Below are positions 54,993 to 63,645 of a stretch of 64,000 bases of DNA, one piece after another. This DNA is from Caulobacter endophyticus. Lineage in GTDB: Bacteria; Pseudomonadota; Alphaproteobacteria; Caulobacterales; Caulobacteraceae. How positions within the stretch are numbered: position 1 is the stretch's first letter; each line of letters opens with the position of its first letter. Under the pieces are notes generated by a model, which saw nothing but the letters and a program-made list of their open reading frames with translations, was not told where the DNA came from and searched no databases. The stretch is from assembly GCF_003116815.1 (NCBI RefSeq), contig NZ_QDKQ01000069.1, positions 98,084 to 162,083 of the forward strand, read 5' to 3'. Both the position numbers and the translations under genes were made by a program.

Positions 54993-55433
54993 ATGCTCAT
55001 CGGCATCCTGCTGGCCATCAACATCATCGTCTGCATCGCGCTGATCGGCTTCGTGCTGCTCCAGCGATCGGAGGGCGGCGCCCTCGGCATGGGCGGCGGC
55101 GGCGCCGGCAGCTTCATGACCGCGCGCGGCGCGGGCGACTTCATGACCCGCATGACCTGGATCCTGTTCTCGGTCTTCCTGGTCATCAGCCTGGTGCTGA
55201 CCGTCCTGACCGGCCGCATCGGCGGCGCCGACTCGGTGGTCGACAAGCTGAAGATCGACAGCCTCGACACCAAGACCCTGAACGCCCCGGTCGCGCCGAG
55301 CGTCCCGGCGCCGGGTTCGGCCGTTCCGGCTCCCGGTTCGACCGCGCCGAGCGCCGTGCCGGCTCCGCAGCTTGGCGTGCCGGCTCCGGCCGCCCCCGCG
55401 CCGGCCGCTCCGGCCCAGACCCCCGCCCAGTAA
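54993..55433 (+). CDS. secG: preprotein translocase subunit SecG
   Basis: A 146-residue protein with two membrane helices (residues ~2–23 and ~52–72) separated by QRSEGGALGMGGGGAGSF, the Gly-rich SecG loop. A long Ala/Pro-rich C-tail (PAPGSAVPAPGS…) follows, longer than in E. coli but usual in Caulobacter-type bacteria. It aids SecYEG protein export. Followed after 77 bp by pyrG. Confidence 0.93.
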   Translation: MLIGILLAINIIVCIALIGFVLLQRSEGGALGMGGGGAGSFMTARGAGDFMTRMTWILFSVFLVISLVLTVLTGRIGGADSVVDKLKIDSLDTKTLNAPVAPSVPAPGSAVPAPGSTAPSAVPAPQLGVPAPAAPAPAAPAQTPAQ

Positions 55434-55510
55434 GGGCGGGGGATCGAAACTTGTTTATGAACGTCGGTCTTTTCGCCGCGATCGCCGAATCGCGGGTAAT
55501 CTGAGCGCCC

Positions 55511-57163
55511 ATGACGCGGTACATTTTCATCACCGGCGGCGTGGTTTCCTCCTTGGGAAAAGGCCTCGCCTCCGCAGCGCTGGGCGCTCTCCTGCAGGCT
55601 CGTGGCTACACGGTTCGCCTGCGTAAGCTCGACCCCTATCTCAACGTCGATCCGGGCACCATGAGCCCGTATCAGCACGGCGAGGTGTTCGTCACCGACG
55701 ACGGGGCCGAAACCGACCTGGATCTGGGCCACTACGAGCGCTTCACCGGCGTGTCGGCCAAGAAGGCCGACAACATCACGACCGGCCAGATCTACAAGAC
55801 GATCATCGAGAAGGAGCGCCGCGGCGACTATCTGGGCGCGACCGTCCAGGTGATTCCGCACGTGACCAACGAGATCAAGGACTTCGTCCTCTCGCCCGCC
55901 ATGGACGAGACGGGCCAGAAGCCGGTCGACTTCGTGCTGGTCGAGATCGGCGGCACCGTCGGCGACATCGAAGGCCTGCCGTTCTTCGAGGCCATCCGCC
56001 AGCTGCGCCAGGACCTGCCGCGCGGCCAGAGCTGCTACGTGCACCTCACCTTGCTGCCGTTCATCAAGACGGCCGGCGAGATGAAGACCAAGCCGACCCA
56101 GCACTCGGTCAAGGAGCTGCGCTCCATCGGCATCCAGCCGGACATTCTGCTCTGCCGTTGCGAGCAGGAGATTCCGGTCGAGGAAAAGCGCAAGATCGCC
56201 CAGTTCTGCAACGTGCGCCCGAGCGCCGTGATCCAGGCGATGGACAGCTCGTCGATCTACGCGGTGCCGATCGACTACCACAAGGAAGGCCTCGACGCCG
56301 AAGTGCTCGACGTCTTCGGCATGAGCGACGCCCCCAAGCCCGACCTGTCGCGCTGGGAAGCCATCGATAACACCGTCCAGCATCCGGACGGCGAAGTCAC
56401 GATCGCGGTCGTCGGCAAGTACACCGTGCTGAAGGACGCCTATAAGTCCCTGATCGAGGCCCTGCACCACGGCGGCCTGGCCAACAAGGTTAAGGTCAAT
56501 CTGGACTGGGTCGAGAGCGAGACCTTCGAGGGCGACGAGGGCGCGGCCGCGGCCCGTCTCGAGAACGCCCACGCCATCATGGTGCCGGGCGGCTTCGGCG
56601 AGCGCGGCGCGGAAGGCAAGATCCGCGCGGCCCAGTTCGCCCGCGAGCGCAAGGTGCCGTACTTCGGCATCTGCTTTGGCATGCAGATGGCCGTCATCGA
56701 GACCCTGCGCAACGTCGCGGGAATCACCGACGCCTCGTCCAGCGAGTTCGGGCCCACCGACCGTCCGGTCGTCGGCCTGATGACCGAGTGGATCAAGGGC
56801 AACGAAATGGTGTCCCGCAAGGCCGGCGACGACCTGGGCGGCACCATGCGCCTGGGCGCCTACGACGCCGTCCTGCAGCAGGGCTCCAAGGTCGCCGAGA
56901 TCTATGGCGGCACGGAAATCGTCGAGCGCCACCGTCACCGCTACGAGGTCAACATCGGCTACAGCCACAAGATGGAGGAGGCGGGGCTCAAGCTGACCGG
57001 TCGCTCTCCGGACGGCGTGCTGCCCGAGATCGTCGAGCGCGACGACCATCCGTGGTTCATCGGCGTCCAGTTCCACCCTGAACTGAAGAGCCGTCCTTTC
57101 GCTCCGCACCCCCTGTTCGCCAGCTTCATCGCGGCGGCCAAGGAGCACGGTCGACTGGTCTGA
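55511..57163 (+). CDS. pyrG: CTP synthase
   Basis: A 550-residue enzyme. The synthetase domain starts MTRYIFITGGVVSSLGKGLA with a P-loop, followed by KLDPYLNVDPGTMSPYQHGE. The glutaminase domain has catalytic Cys in YFGICFGMQMAV and His–Glu in GVQFHPELKSRP. It makes CTP from UTP and glutamine; in Caulobacter the enzyme also forms filaments affecting cell curvature. Confidence 0.97.
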   Translation: MTRYIFITGGVVSSLGKGLASAALGALLQARGYTVRLRKLDPYLNVDPGTMSPYQHGEVFVTDDGAETDLDLGHYERFTGVSAKKADNITTGQIYKTIIEKERRGDYLGATVQVIPHVTNEIKDFVLSPAMDETGQKPVDFVLVEIGGTVGDIEGLPFFEAIRQLRQDLPRGQSCYVHLTLLPFIKTAGEMKTKPTQHSVKELRSIGIQPDILLCRCEQEIPVEEKRKIAQFCNVRPSAVIQAMDSSSIYAVPIDYHKEGLDAEVLDVFGMSDAPKPDLSRWEAIDNTVQHPDGEVTIAVVGKYTVLKDAYKSLIEALHHGGLANKVKVNLDWVESETFEGDEGAAAARLENAHAIMVPGGFGERGAEGKIRAAQFARERKVPYFGICFGMQMAVIETLRNVAGITDASSSEFGPTDRPVVGLMTEWIKGNEMVSRKAGDDLGGTMRLGAYDAVLQQGSKVAEIYGGTEIVERHRHRYEVNIGYSHKMEEAGLKLTGRSPDGVLPEIVERDDHPWFIGVQFHPELKSRPFAPHPLFASFIAAAKEHGRLV

Positions 57164-57279
57164 ACTGGCGAGTTGCATGTCTGGAGAGATTCAGGCATAA
57201 GCGCGCCCTCACGCGGCGGCTAGGGTCGAACCCGAGTCGCCGCTTTCGATTTTCACGCTCAGCGAGCAGAGTCACTCCG

Positions 57280-57462
57280 ATGGCCGTTCCTAAAAGAAAA
57301 ACTTCGCCTTCTCGCCGGAACATGCGCCGGTCGCACCACGCCCTGGGCGCTAACTCCTTCGTGGAAGACAAGGACTCGGGCGAACTGCGTCGTCCGCACC
57401 ACGTCGACCTGAAGACGGGCCTGTACAACGGCAAGCAGATCCTGACCCCGAAGGAAGACTAA
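57280..57462 (+). CDS. rpmF: 50S ribosomal protein L32
   Basis: A 60-residue basic protein starting MAVPKRKTSPSRRNMRRSHH, the invariant L32 N-terminus, followed by the usual HHVDLKTGLYNGKQIL tail. No zinc Cys pairs, as in many alphaproteobacteria. Confidence 0.97.
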   Translation: MAVPKRKTSPSRRNMRRSHHALGANSFVEDKDSGELRRPHHVDLKTGLYNGKQILTPKED

Positions 57463-57527
57463 GGTCTTCCTTCCTCGCCCGGCCCCTTACGAGGACGCCG
57501 GGCCAGGATTTCGCGTCTGACGCTTCG

Positions 57528-57561
57528 AAAGCGCCGCCCGGCTCGCCTGGGCGGCGCTTTT
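57528..57561 (+). terminator. rho-independent terminator after rpmF
   Basis: AAAGCGCCGCCC (57528–57539) pairs with GGGCGGCGCTTT (57549–57560) around a 9-base loop and is followed by T. Strong stem 66 bp after the rpmF stop. Confidence 0.9.
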
Positions 57562-57688
57562 CGTCGTGTGCGGACCAAAGCGGTGCTAGGATAGCTTCCG
57601 GATCGCCACTGGGACGATCCCAACAAAGCCAGGAGCGCGGTCAGCGCCCAAGGGCGCGATCAGACTCCGGCGGACTGGGAGGTTCGCC

Positions 57689-58669
57689 ATGTTCACGCGT
57701 CGCGCGCTCGCGTCCGGGCTGGGCGCGTCTGTGGCCCTTGGCGCCGCGCCGTTTTCCGCTCACGCCTTATCGCCCGGCCAGGTTCCGCCGACGACCCCGG
57801 CGCCGGCGCCGCCCGCCTTGCCGCTTTACGTCATCGACACCGCGCTGGATGATACGGAGCGGATGACCGTCGAAACCATGATCAACGGTCGCGGGCCCTA
57901 TCGCTTCGTCGTTGATTCGGGCGCCGACCGCTCCGTGGTCTCCGAGGTCCTGGCCGCCGAGCTGGTCCTGCCGCGGGGGCGTGATGTCCTGGTCCACGGG
58001 ATCGGCGGTTCAGCCATCACCCCGACGGCCCACATCGACCATCTGGTCACGGGCGAGGCGCGGCTGGGCGGCGTGGAGCTGCCGATCCTGCCGGTGGGCC
58101 GGGTCGGGGGCGACGGCCTGCTGGGCGTCGACATCCTGCAGAACCGCGCCGTCGTGATGGATTTCAAGCAGAAGCGCCTGGAGGTTCGCCAGAGCACGCC
58201 CGAGTACCGGGGCTTCCGGCGGCCGCGGGAGGTCCAGGTCGTCGCCGACCAGAAGTTCGGCCGCCTGACCATCGTCAACTGCCGGATCAACGGTATCCGC
58301 ACCCTGGCCTTCATCGACTCGGGCGCGGGCTCGTCGATCGGCAACATGGCCCTGTCGCGCGCCATCCAGGCTCGGGCGCGCAAGGGCGCGGACCCGGCCC
58401 TGGCCGTGCGCCTGCTGGGCGTCGCCGGCAGCGAGACCATCGGCGAGTACCGCATCCTCAAGTCGATGAGCATGGGCGACGTGCGGATGACCAACCTCGC
58501 CGTGGTCTTCGCCGACCTGCACATCTTCGATCACTGGAAGATCAGCGACAAACCCGCGATCCTGCTGGGCGTCGACGTCCTCAAGCTCTTCGCCCGGGTG
58601 GAGCTGGACTTCGGTTCGGATCAGCTGCGGTTCCGGCTGGGCGCGGAGCGGCCCACGCTCCAGGCCTGA
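57689..58669 (+). CDS. secreted double retropepsin-like aspartic protease
   Basis: A 326-residue protein with a TAT-like signal (TRRALASGLGASVALGAAPF). It has two retropepsin-type domains: the first has catalytic VVDSGAD (Asp76) and LLGVDIL near residue 145, the second has FIDSGAG (Asp210) and LLGVDVL near residue 298. Each motif is a full DSGA flap-type active site, so the chain may form its own pseudo-dimer, as pepsins do. Function in the periplasm is unknown; related single-domain proteins are annotated as aspartyl protease family. Lies between rpmF and eno. Confidence 0.85.
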   Translation: MFTRRALASGLGASVALGAAPFSAHALSPGQVPPTTPAPAPPALPLYVIDTALDDTERMTVETMINGRGPYRFVVDSGADRSVVSEVLAAELVLPRGRDVLVHGIGGSAITPTAHIDHLVTGEARLGGVELPILPVGRVGGDGLLGVDILQNRAVVMDFKQKRLEVRQSTPEYRGFRRPREVQVVADQKFGRLTIVNCRINGIRTLAFIDSGAGSSIGNMALSRAIQARARKGADPALAVRLLGVAGSETIGEYRILKSMSMGDVRMTNLAVVFADLHIFDHWKISDKPAILLGVDVLKLFARVELDFGSDQLRFRLGAERPTLQA

Positions 58670-58763
58670 CGCCGGGGAACTTAGGTCTCGCCGAACGTCG
58701 GTCGCGGTTGCGGCGACGCGATGGCGCGGCTAAGGGGAGGCGCCTTTTCTTTCGGGAGCTCCC

Positions 58764-60044
58764 ATGACCGAGATCGTCGACATCATCGCCCGCGAAATCC
58801 TCGACAGCCGCGGCAATCCGACGGTCGAGGTCGACGTCGTCCTCGAGGACGGCGCCTTTGGTCGCGCCGCGGTGCCGTCGGGCGCCTCGACCGGCGCCCA
58901 CGAAGCCGTCGAAAAGCGTGACGGCGACAAGTCGCGCTACCTGGGCAAGGGCGTCCGCCAGGCCGTCGACGCCGTCAATACCGAGATCTTCGACGCCCTG
59001 TCGGGCGTCGACGCCGAAGACCAGCGCCGCATCGACAGCCTGCTGATCGGCCTGGACGGCACGCCGAACAAGTCGCGCCTGGGCGCCAACGCCATCCTCG
59101 GCGTGTCGCTGGCCGTGGCCAAGGCCGCCGCCGAGTCGGCCGGCCTGCCGCTGCACCGCTACATCGGCGGCGTGAACGCCCGCGTCCTGCCGACCCCGAT
59201 GATGAACATCATCAACGGCGGCGCCCACGCCGACAACCCGATCGACATCCAGGAATTCATGATCCTGCCGACCGGCGCGGCCAGCTTCTCCGAAGCCCTG
59301 CGCATGGGCGCCGAGATCTTCCACGGCCTGAAGAAGGCCCTGAAGGACGCCGGCCACAACACCAACGTCGGCGACGAAGGCGGCTTCGCCCCCAACCTCG
59401 CCTCGGCCGAAGCTGCGCTCGACTTCATCGTCAAGGCCGGTGAAGCCGCCGGCTACAAGGCCGGCGACGACTTCCTGCTGGGCCTCGACGTGGCCTCGAC
59501 CGAGTTCTTCAAGAACGGCAAGTACGAGCTGGAAGGCGAGGGCAAGTCGCTCGACCCGGCCCAGATGGTCGACTACCTGGCCGACCTCGTTTCCAAGTTC
59601 CCGATCGCCTCGATCGAGGATGGCATGGCCGAAGACGACTTCGCCGGCTGGAAGCTGCTGACCGACACCCTGGGCAAGAAGGTCCAGCTGGTCGGCGACG
59701 ACCTGTTCGTGACCAACCCCAAGCGCCTGCAGATCGGCCTCGACCAGGGCCTGGCCAACTCGATCCTGGTGAAGGTCAACCAGATCGGCACGCTGTCGGA
59801 AACCATCGACGCCGTCGAACTGGCTCACCGCCACGGCTACACCAGCGTCATGAGCCACCGTTCGGGCGAGACCGAGGACAGCACCATCGCCGACCTGGCC
59901 GTGGCCCTGAACTGCGGTCAGATCAAGACCGGCTCGCTGGCCCGCTCGGACCGGCTCGCCAAGTACAACCAACTGCTGCGCATCGAGCAGCAGCTGGAGG
60001 ACCAGGGCGTCTACGCCGGTCGCGCAGCCCTCAAGGGCCGCTGA
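58764..60044 (+). CDS. eno: enolase
   Basis: A 426-residue enzyme with REILDSRGNPTVEVDVVLED, VPSGASTGAHEAVE, GDEGGFAPNL, IASIEDGMAEDDF, LVGDDLFVTN, KVNQIGTLSET and SHRSGETEDSTIADLAV, covering the magnesium and catalytic residues. It converts 2-phosphoglycerate to PEP and is often part of the RNA degradosome. Confidence 0.98.
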   Translation: MTEIVDIIAREILDSRGNPTVEVDVVLEDGAFGRAAVPSGASTGAHEAVEKRDGDKSRYLGKGVRQAVDAVNTEIFDALSGVDAEDQRRIDSLLIGLDGTPNKSRLGANAILGVSLAVAKAAAESAGLPLHRYIGGVNARVLPTPMMNIINGGAHADNPIDIQEFMILPTGAASFSEALRMGAEIFHGLKKALKDAGHNTNVGDEGGFAPNLASAEAALDFIVKAGEAAGYKAGDDFLLGLDVASTEFFKNGKYELEGEGKSLDPAQMVDYLADLVSKFPIASIEDGMAEDDFAGWKLLTDTLGKKVQLVGDDLFVTNPKRLQIGLDQGLANSILVKVNQIGTLSETIDAVELAHRHGYTSVMSHRSGETEDSTIADLAVALNCGQIKTGSLARSDRLAKYNQLLRIEQQLEDQGVYAGRAALKGR

Positions 60045-60072
60045 TCGGCTCGATCCCCCGATTGAGATCAAG

Positions 60073-60103
60073 AGCGCGCCGGGTTCGCCCGGCGCGCTTT
60101 TTC
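60073..60103 (+). terminator. rho-independent terminator after eno
   Basis: AGCGCGCCGGG (60073–60083), loop TTCG, CCCGGCGCGCT (60088–60098), then TTTTTCTT. An 11-bp stem with T-run. Confidence 0.95.
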
Positions 60104-60333
60104 TTTGCGCCTCAGCCCTTCAGGCCGACCCGGACGTTGGCGGGGAAGATCCGCTGCTTGGGGCCTGGCCTCCGGCCGCGATGATTGCCTGCGCCGCTGC
60201 GCTGTCGTGCAGCGCCGGGGGAGGGCGACAGCGGTCCCCATCAATCCAGCCAGGGCGTATCGCCGAAGCACGTGGCTCCTCCCCCAAGGGCGCATCGATT
60301 TTCGACAGGCAGGGCGCGAATGTCGCCTGCCTT
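60104..60333. other. 230-bp region, no gene supported
   Basis: Several overlapping open frames exist on both strands but none shows consistent codon bias or recognisable protein sequence. A GCGCCGGGGGAGGGCGACAG stretch resembles the ends of other palindromic repeats here, but no second arm is clear. Confidence 0.4.
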
Positions 60334-60438
60334 TCAACCCTTGCGGATCATTTCGCTGACCAGGCGGCGGCGATTCTGGGGCGGCGGCGCCTCCGAAACA
60401 GGCTTGTCCGGACTTCGAGCAAAAAAGTTGGACCACAT
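60334..60438 (-). CDS. possible 34-residue small protein
   Basis: ATG 60438 opens a frame for a 34-residue peptide: MWSNFFARSPDKPVSEAPPP, then QNRRRLVSEMIRKG and stop. Composition (aromatic start, Pro hinge, amphipathic basic end) looks protein-like, and third positions favour G/C. There is no clear ribosome site, and a T/A-rich stretch lies immediately upstream. No family recognised; it may be a chance frame. Confidence 0.3.
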   Translation of the reverse strand: MWSNFFARSPDKPVSEAPPPQNRRRLVSEMIRKG

Positions 60439-60662
60439 TTTTTCTATAAGCGTGACCGCACTTAGAAAAACAGAGGTTTCCAGTGCTCTCGCGGGTGCGA
60501 AGGAAATGCCGCGATGCGGTATCTCGATGCCCCTGAAACGGTCTCACTTGAAAGTATTTTCCCGCCGGACGTGAGCGACTTGCAAGCCCTTTGCGGCGTT
60601 GGGGATTTAGACCGTGTTAAGCACGTTCTGGCAGCTTGTAGCTCCCTGTCCGGGATTCGCCG

Positions 60663-60959
60663 ATGTTCGCTCGACTGCAACCCTACCTGCCGACCGCGGC
60701 GCTCCTTCTCCTGATCACGTACTTCGTCTTTCACGCTCTGACGGGCGAGAGAGGCCTGCTTTCCTCGTCTCAACGCAACGCGGACTTGGCCGCCAAGACG
60801 ATGGAACTTAAGAAGATCCGCGCTGAGAGGATGGACCTGGAGGCCCGGGCTCGTCTATTACGCAGCGGCAGCTTGTCGGCCGATCTTCTGGAGGAACGTG
60901 CGCGTTCGCTCCTTGGATACGCCGATCCCAAGGACTACGTGATCCGCACCAAGCGCTGA
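60663..60959 (+). CDS. ftsB: FtsB/DivIC-like septum formation protein
   Basis: A 98-residue bitopic protein: short cytoplasmic start, membrane helix at residues ~10–27 (LPTAALLLLITYFVFHAL), then a coiled coil (QRNADLAAKTMELKKIRAER). LLEERARSLLGYADPKDYVI is the conserved septum-formation-initiator end. It bridges FtsQ and FtsL in the divisome. Between eno and pdhA, an order kept in many alphaproteobacteria. Confidence 0.9.
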   Translation: MFARLQPYLPTAALLLLITYFVFHALTGERGLLSSSQRNADLAAKTMELKKIRAERMDLEARARLLRSGSLSADLLEERARSLLGYADPKDYVIRTKR

Positions 60960-61133
60960 GCTGGGTCGGTTCTCGCCGGTCCTAGGCTGCCTTGTAGACC
61001 ACGCTTCGGGTTGCAGCTCGAAGGGCGGTCTCGGCGTCAACACGAGCGCATTCCTGCGCCGAAAGCCGTTCGCGGCGGGCAATGGAAGCCTCTGAGATGA
61101 AGGCCGTTATGATGATTGGCCAGGGAGAGTTTA

Positions 61134-62165
61134 ATGGCGCGAACGCGCAAGGGTGAAGCCCCGGCGGAGCAGGCTACCGACACCGGTGTCAATGCCTTCG
61201 TCGGCAAGGAAGAGCTTCTCAAATTCTATCAGGACATGCTGCTGATCCGCCGCTTCGAGGAGCGTGCTGGCCAGCTTTACGGCATGGGCCTGATCGGCGG
61301 GTTCTGCCACCTCTACATCGGTCAGGAAGCCATCGCGGTCGGCATGCAGTCGATCTCGCACAAGGGCGACCAGATCATCACCGGTTACCGTGACCACGGC
61401 CACATGCTGGCCGCCGGCATGGACCCGAAGGAAGTCATGGCCGAGCTCACCGGTCGCGCCGGCGGTTCGTCGCGCGGCAAGGGCGGCTCGATGCACATGT
61501 TCGACATCGCCACCGGCTTCTACGGCGGCCACGGCATCGTCGGCGCCCAGGTGGCGCTCGGCACGGGCCTGGCGCTGGCCAACCACTACAAGGGTAACGG
61601 CAACGTCTCGTACGCCTACTTCGGCGACGGCGCGGCCAACCAGGGCCAGGTCTACGAAAGCTTCAACATGGCCCAGCTGTGGAAGCTGCCGGTCGTGTAC
61701 GTGATCGAGAACAACCAGTACGCCATGGGCACCAGCGTCGAGCGTTCGGCGTCGGAAACCGCCTTCCACAAGCGCGGCGTCTCGTTCCGGATCCCGGGCG
61801 AGGAAGTCGACGGCATGGACGTGGTGGCCGTGCGTGAAGCCGGCGCCCGCGCCAGCGAGCACGCCCGCAGCGGCCAGGGTCCCTACATCCTCGAGATGAA
61901 GACCTACCGCTATCGCGGCCACTCGATGTCGGACCCGGCCAAGTACCGCACCAAGGAAGAAGTCGACGAGGTCAAGACGACCCGCGATCCGATCGACCAC
62001 ATCAAGGAACGCCTGGCCGCGGCTGGCGTCACCGAGGACGATCTGAAGACGGTCGACGCCGAAGTGAAGCGCATCGTGGCCGAGGCGGCCGAATTCGCCC
62101 GCACCAGCCCCGAGCCGGATCCCTCCGAACTCTACACCGACGTATACCTGGAGGCCGCCGAGTGA
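61134..62165 (+). CDS. pdhA: pyruvate dehydrogenase E1 alpha subunit
   Basis: Start ATG 61134 (MARTRKGEAPAEQ), with AGGGAGAG upstream; an earlier in-frame ATG lacks a good site. The 343-residue thiamine diphosphate enzyme subunit has RRFEERAGQLYGMGLIGGFC and the TPP/magnesium motif GDGAANQGQVYESFNMA (residues ~164–180). The phosphorylation-loop-like YRYRGHSMSDPAKYR is near residue 262. It decarboxylates pyruvate with PdhB. GTGA overlap with pdhB. Confidence 0.96.
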   Translation: MARTRKGEAPAEQATDTGVNAFVGKEELLKFYQDMLLIRRFEERAGQLYGMGLIGGFCHLYIGQEAIAVGMQSISHKGDQIITGYRDHGHMLAAGMDPKEVMAELTGRAGGSSRGKGGSMHMFDIATGFYGGHGIVGAQVALGTGLALANHYKGNGNVSYAYFGDGAANQGQVYESFNMAQLWKLPVVYVIENNQYAMGTSVERSASETAFHKRGVSFRIPGEEVDGMDVVAVREAGARASEHARSGQGPYILEMKTYRYRGHSMSDPAKYRTKEEVDEVKTTRDPIDHIKERLAAAGVTEDDLKTVDAEVKRIVAEAAEFARTSPEPDPSELYTDVYLEAAE

Positions 62166-63511
62166 CGGACATCCTGATGCCCGCGCTTTCCCCCACGATG
62201 GAGGAAGGCACCCTGGCCAAGTGGCTCGTCAAGGAAGGCGACACCATCAAGGCCGGCGACGTGATCGCCGAGATCGAAACCGACAAGGCGACGATGGAAG
62301 TCGAAGCCGTCGACGAGGGCGTGGTCGAGGCCATCCTGGTTCCGGCCGGTTCGGAAAACGTCAAGGTCAACACGATCATCGCCAAGCTGGCCGGTGAAGA
62401 CGGCGCCTCGGCGTCGGCTGCTCCGGCCGCCGCCCCGGTCGTCGCCGAAGCCGCTCCGGTGGCCGCGGCCCCGGCCCCGATCGCCGCCGCCTCGAACTTC
62501 GCGGACCCGGAACTGCCGGAAGGCACGCCGACCAAGAAGATCACCGTGCGCGACGCCCTGCGCGACGCCATGGCCGAAGAGATGCGTCGCGACGACCGCG
62601 TGTTCCTGATGGGCGAGGAAGTGGCCCAGTACCAGGGCGCCTACAAGGTCAGCCGCGAGCTCCTGCAGGAGTTCGGCGACAAGCGCGTCATCGACACCCC
62701 GATCACCGAGCACGGCTTCGCCGGCATGGGCGTCGGCGCTGCGATGGCGGGCCTCAAGCCCATCGTCGAGTTCATGACCTGGAACTTCGCCATGCAGGCG
62801 ATCGACCACATCATCAACTCGGCCGCCAAGACGCTCTACATGTCGGGCGGGCAGATCAAGTCGTCGATCGTGTTCCGCGGTCCGAACGGCGCGGCCAGCC
62901 GCGTCGGCGCCCAGCACAGCCAGGACTACGCGGCCTGGTACGGCAACATCCCGGGCCTGAAGGTCATCGCGCCGTATGACGCGGCCGACGCCAAGGGCCT
63001 GCTGAAGGCCGCCATCCGCGACCCGAACCCGATCGTCTTCCTCGAACACGAGATGATGTACGGCCACGAGTTCGATATCCCGGACGTCGAGGACTACGTC
63101 GTGCCTATCGGCAAGGCCAAGGTTCGCCGTCAGGGCACGGACGTGACCCTGGTCGCCTACAGCCGCATGGTGGGCTTCGCCCTGCAGGCTGCTGAAGCGC
63201 TGGCCGCCGAAGGCATCTCGGCCGAGGTCGTCGACCTGCGGACCATCCGCCCGATGGACCACGCGACGATCCTGGAAAGCGTCAAGAAGACCAACCGCCT
63301 GGTCACGGTCGAGGAAGGCTGGGGCCCGATGGGCGTCGGTTCCGAGATCGTCGCCCGCATCACCGAGCACGGCTTCGACTACCTGGACGCCCCGCCGCTG
63401 CGCGTGCACCAGGAAGACGTGCCGCTGCCCTATGCGGCCAACCTGGAAGCCCTGTCGCTGCCTTCGGTCGACAAGATCGTCAAGGCGGCTAAGGCGGTCT
63501 GCTACCGCTAA
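62162..63511 (+). CDS. pdhB: pyruvate dehydrogenase E1 beta with lipoyl domain
   Basis: GTG start overlapping pdhA by 4 bp. The 449-residue protein has an N-terminal lipoyl domain (residues 1–78, lipoylated Lys in ETDKATMEVEA), an Ala/Pro hinge (80–112), then the E1-beta transketolase-type domain (KITVRDALRDAMAEEMRRD, EEVAQYQGAYKVSREL, VEFMTWNFAMQAIDHIINSA). The extra lipoyl domain on E1-beta is a known alphaproteobacterial feature and lets the subunit carry its own swinging arm. Confidence 0.96.
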   Translation: MTDILMPALSPTMEEGTLAKWLVKEGDTIKAGDVIAEIETDKATMEVEAVDEGVVEAILVPAGSENVKVNTIIAKLAGEDGASASAAPAAAPVVAEAAPVAAAPAPIAAASNFADPELPEGTPTKKITVRDALRDAMAEEMRRDDRVFLMGEEVAQYQGAYKVSRELLQEFGDKRVIDTPITEHGFAGMGVGAAMAGLKPIVEFMTWNFAMQAIDHIINSAAKTLYMSGGQIKSSIVFRGPNGAASRVGAQHSQDYAAWYGNIPGLKVIAPYDAADAKGLLKAAIRDPNPIVFLEHEMMYGHEFDIPDVEDYVVPIGKAKVRRQGTDVTLVAYSRMVGFALQAAEALAAEGISAEVVDLRTIRPMDHATILESVKKTNRLVTVEEGWGPMGVGSEIVARITEHGFDYLDAPPLRVHQEDVPLPYAANLEALSLPSVDKIVKAAKAVCYR

Positions 63512-63518
63512 GACCGGC

Positions 63519-63549
63519 GCGGCCCCCGCTCATCAGTGGCGGGGGCCGC
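63519..63549 (+). terminator. hairpin between pdhB and pdhC
   Basis: GCGGCCCCCGC (63519–63529) and GCGGGGGCCGC (63539–63549) form an 11-bp stem, 8 bp after the pdhB stop. The weak following T content suggests partial termination or mRNA protection, which could lower pdhC relative to pdhAB. Confidence 0.6.
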
Positions 63550-63645
63550 ATCGTCTTGGCCAACGAATTCATCCCGCCGAGAGGCGGGGTATCGTGGACG
63601 ACGGCCTGGCCGATAACGTCCCGAACGCTTGAGGAAAGAGCTCAA

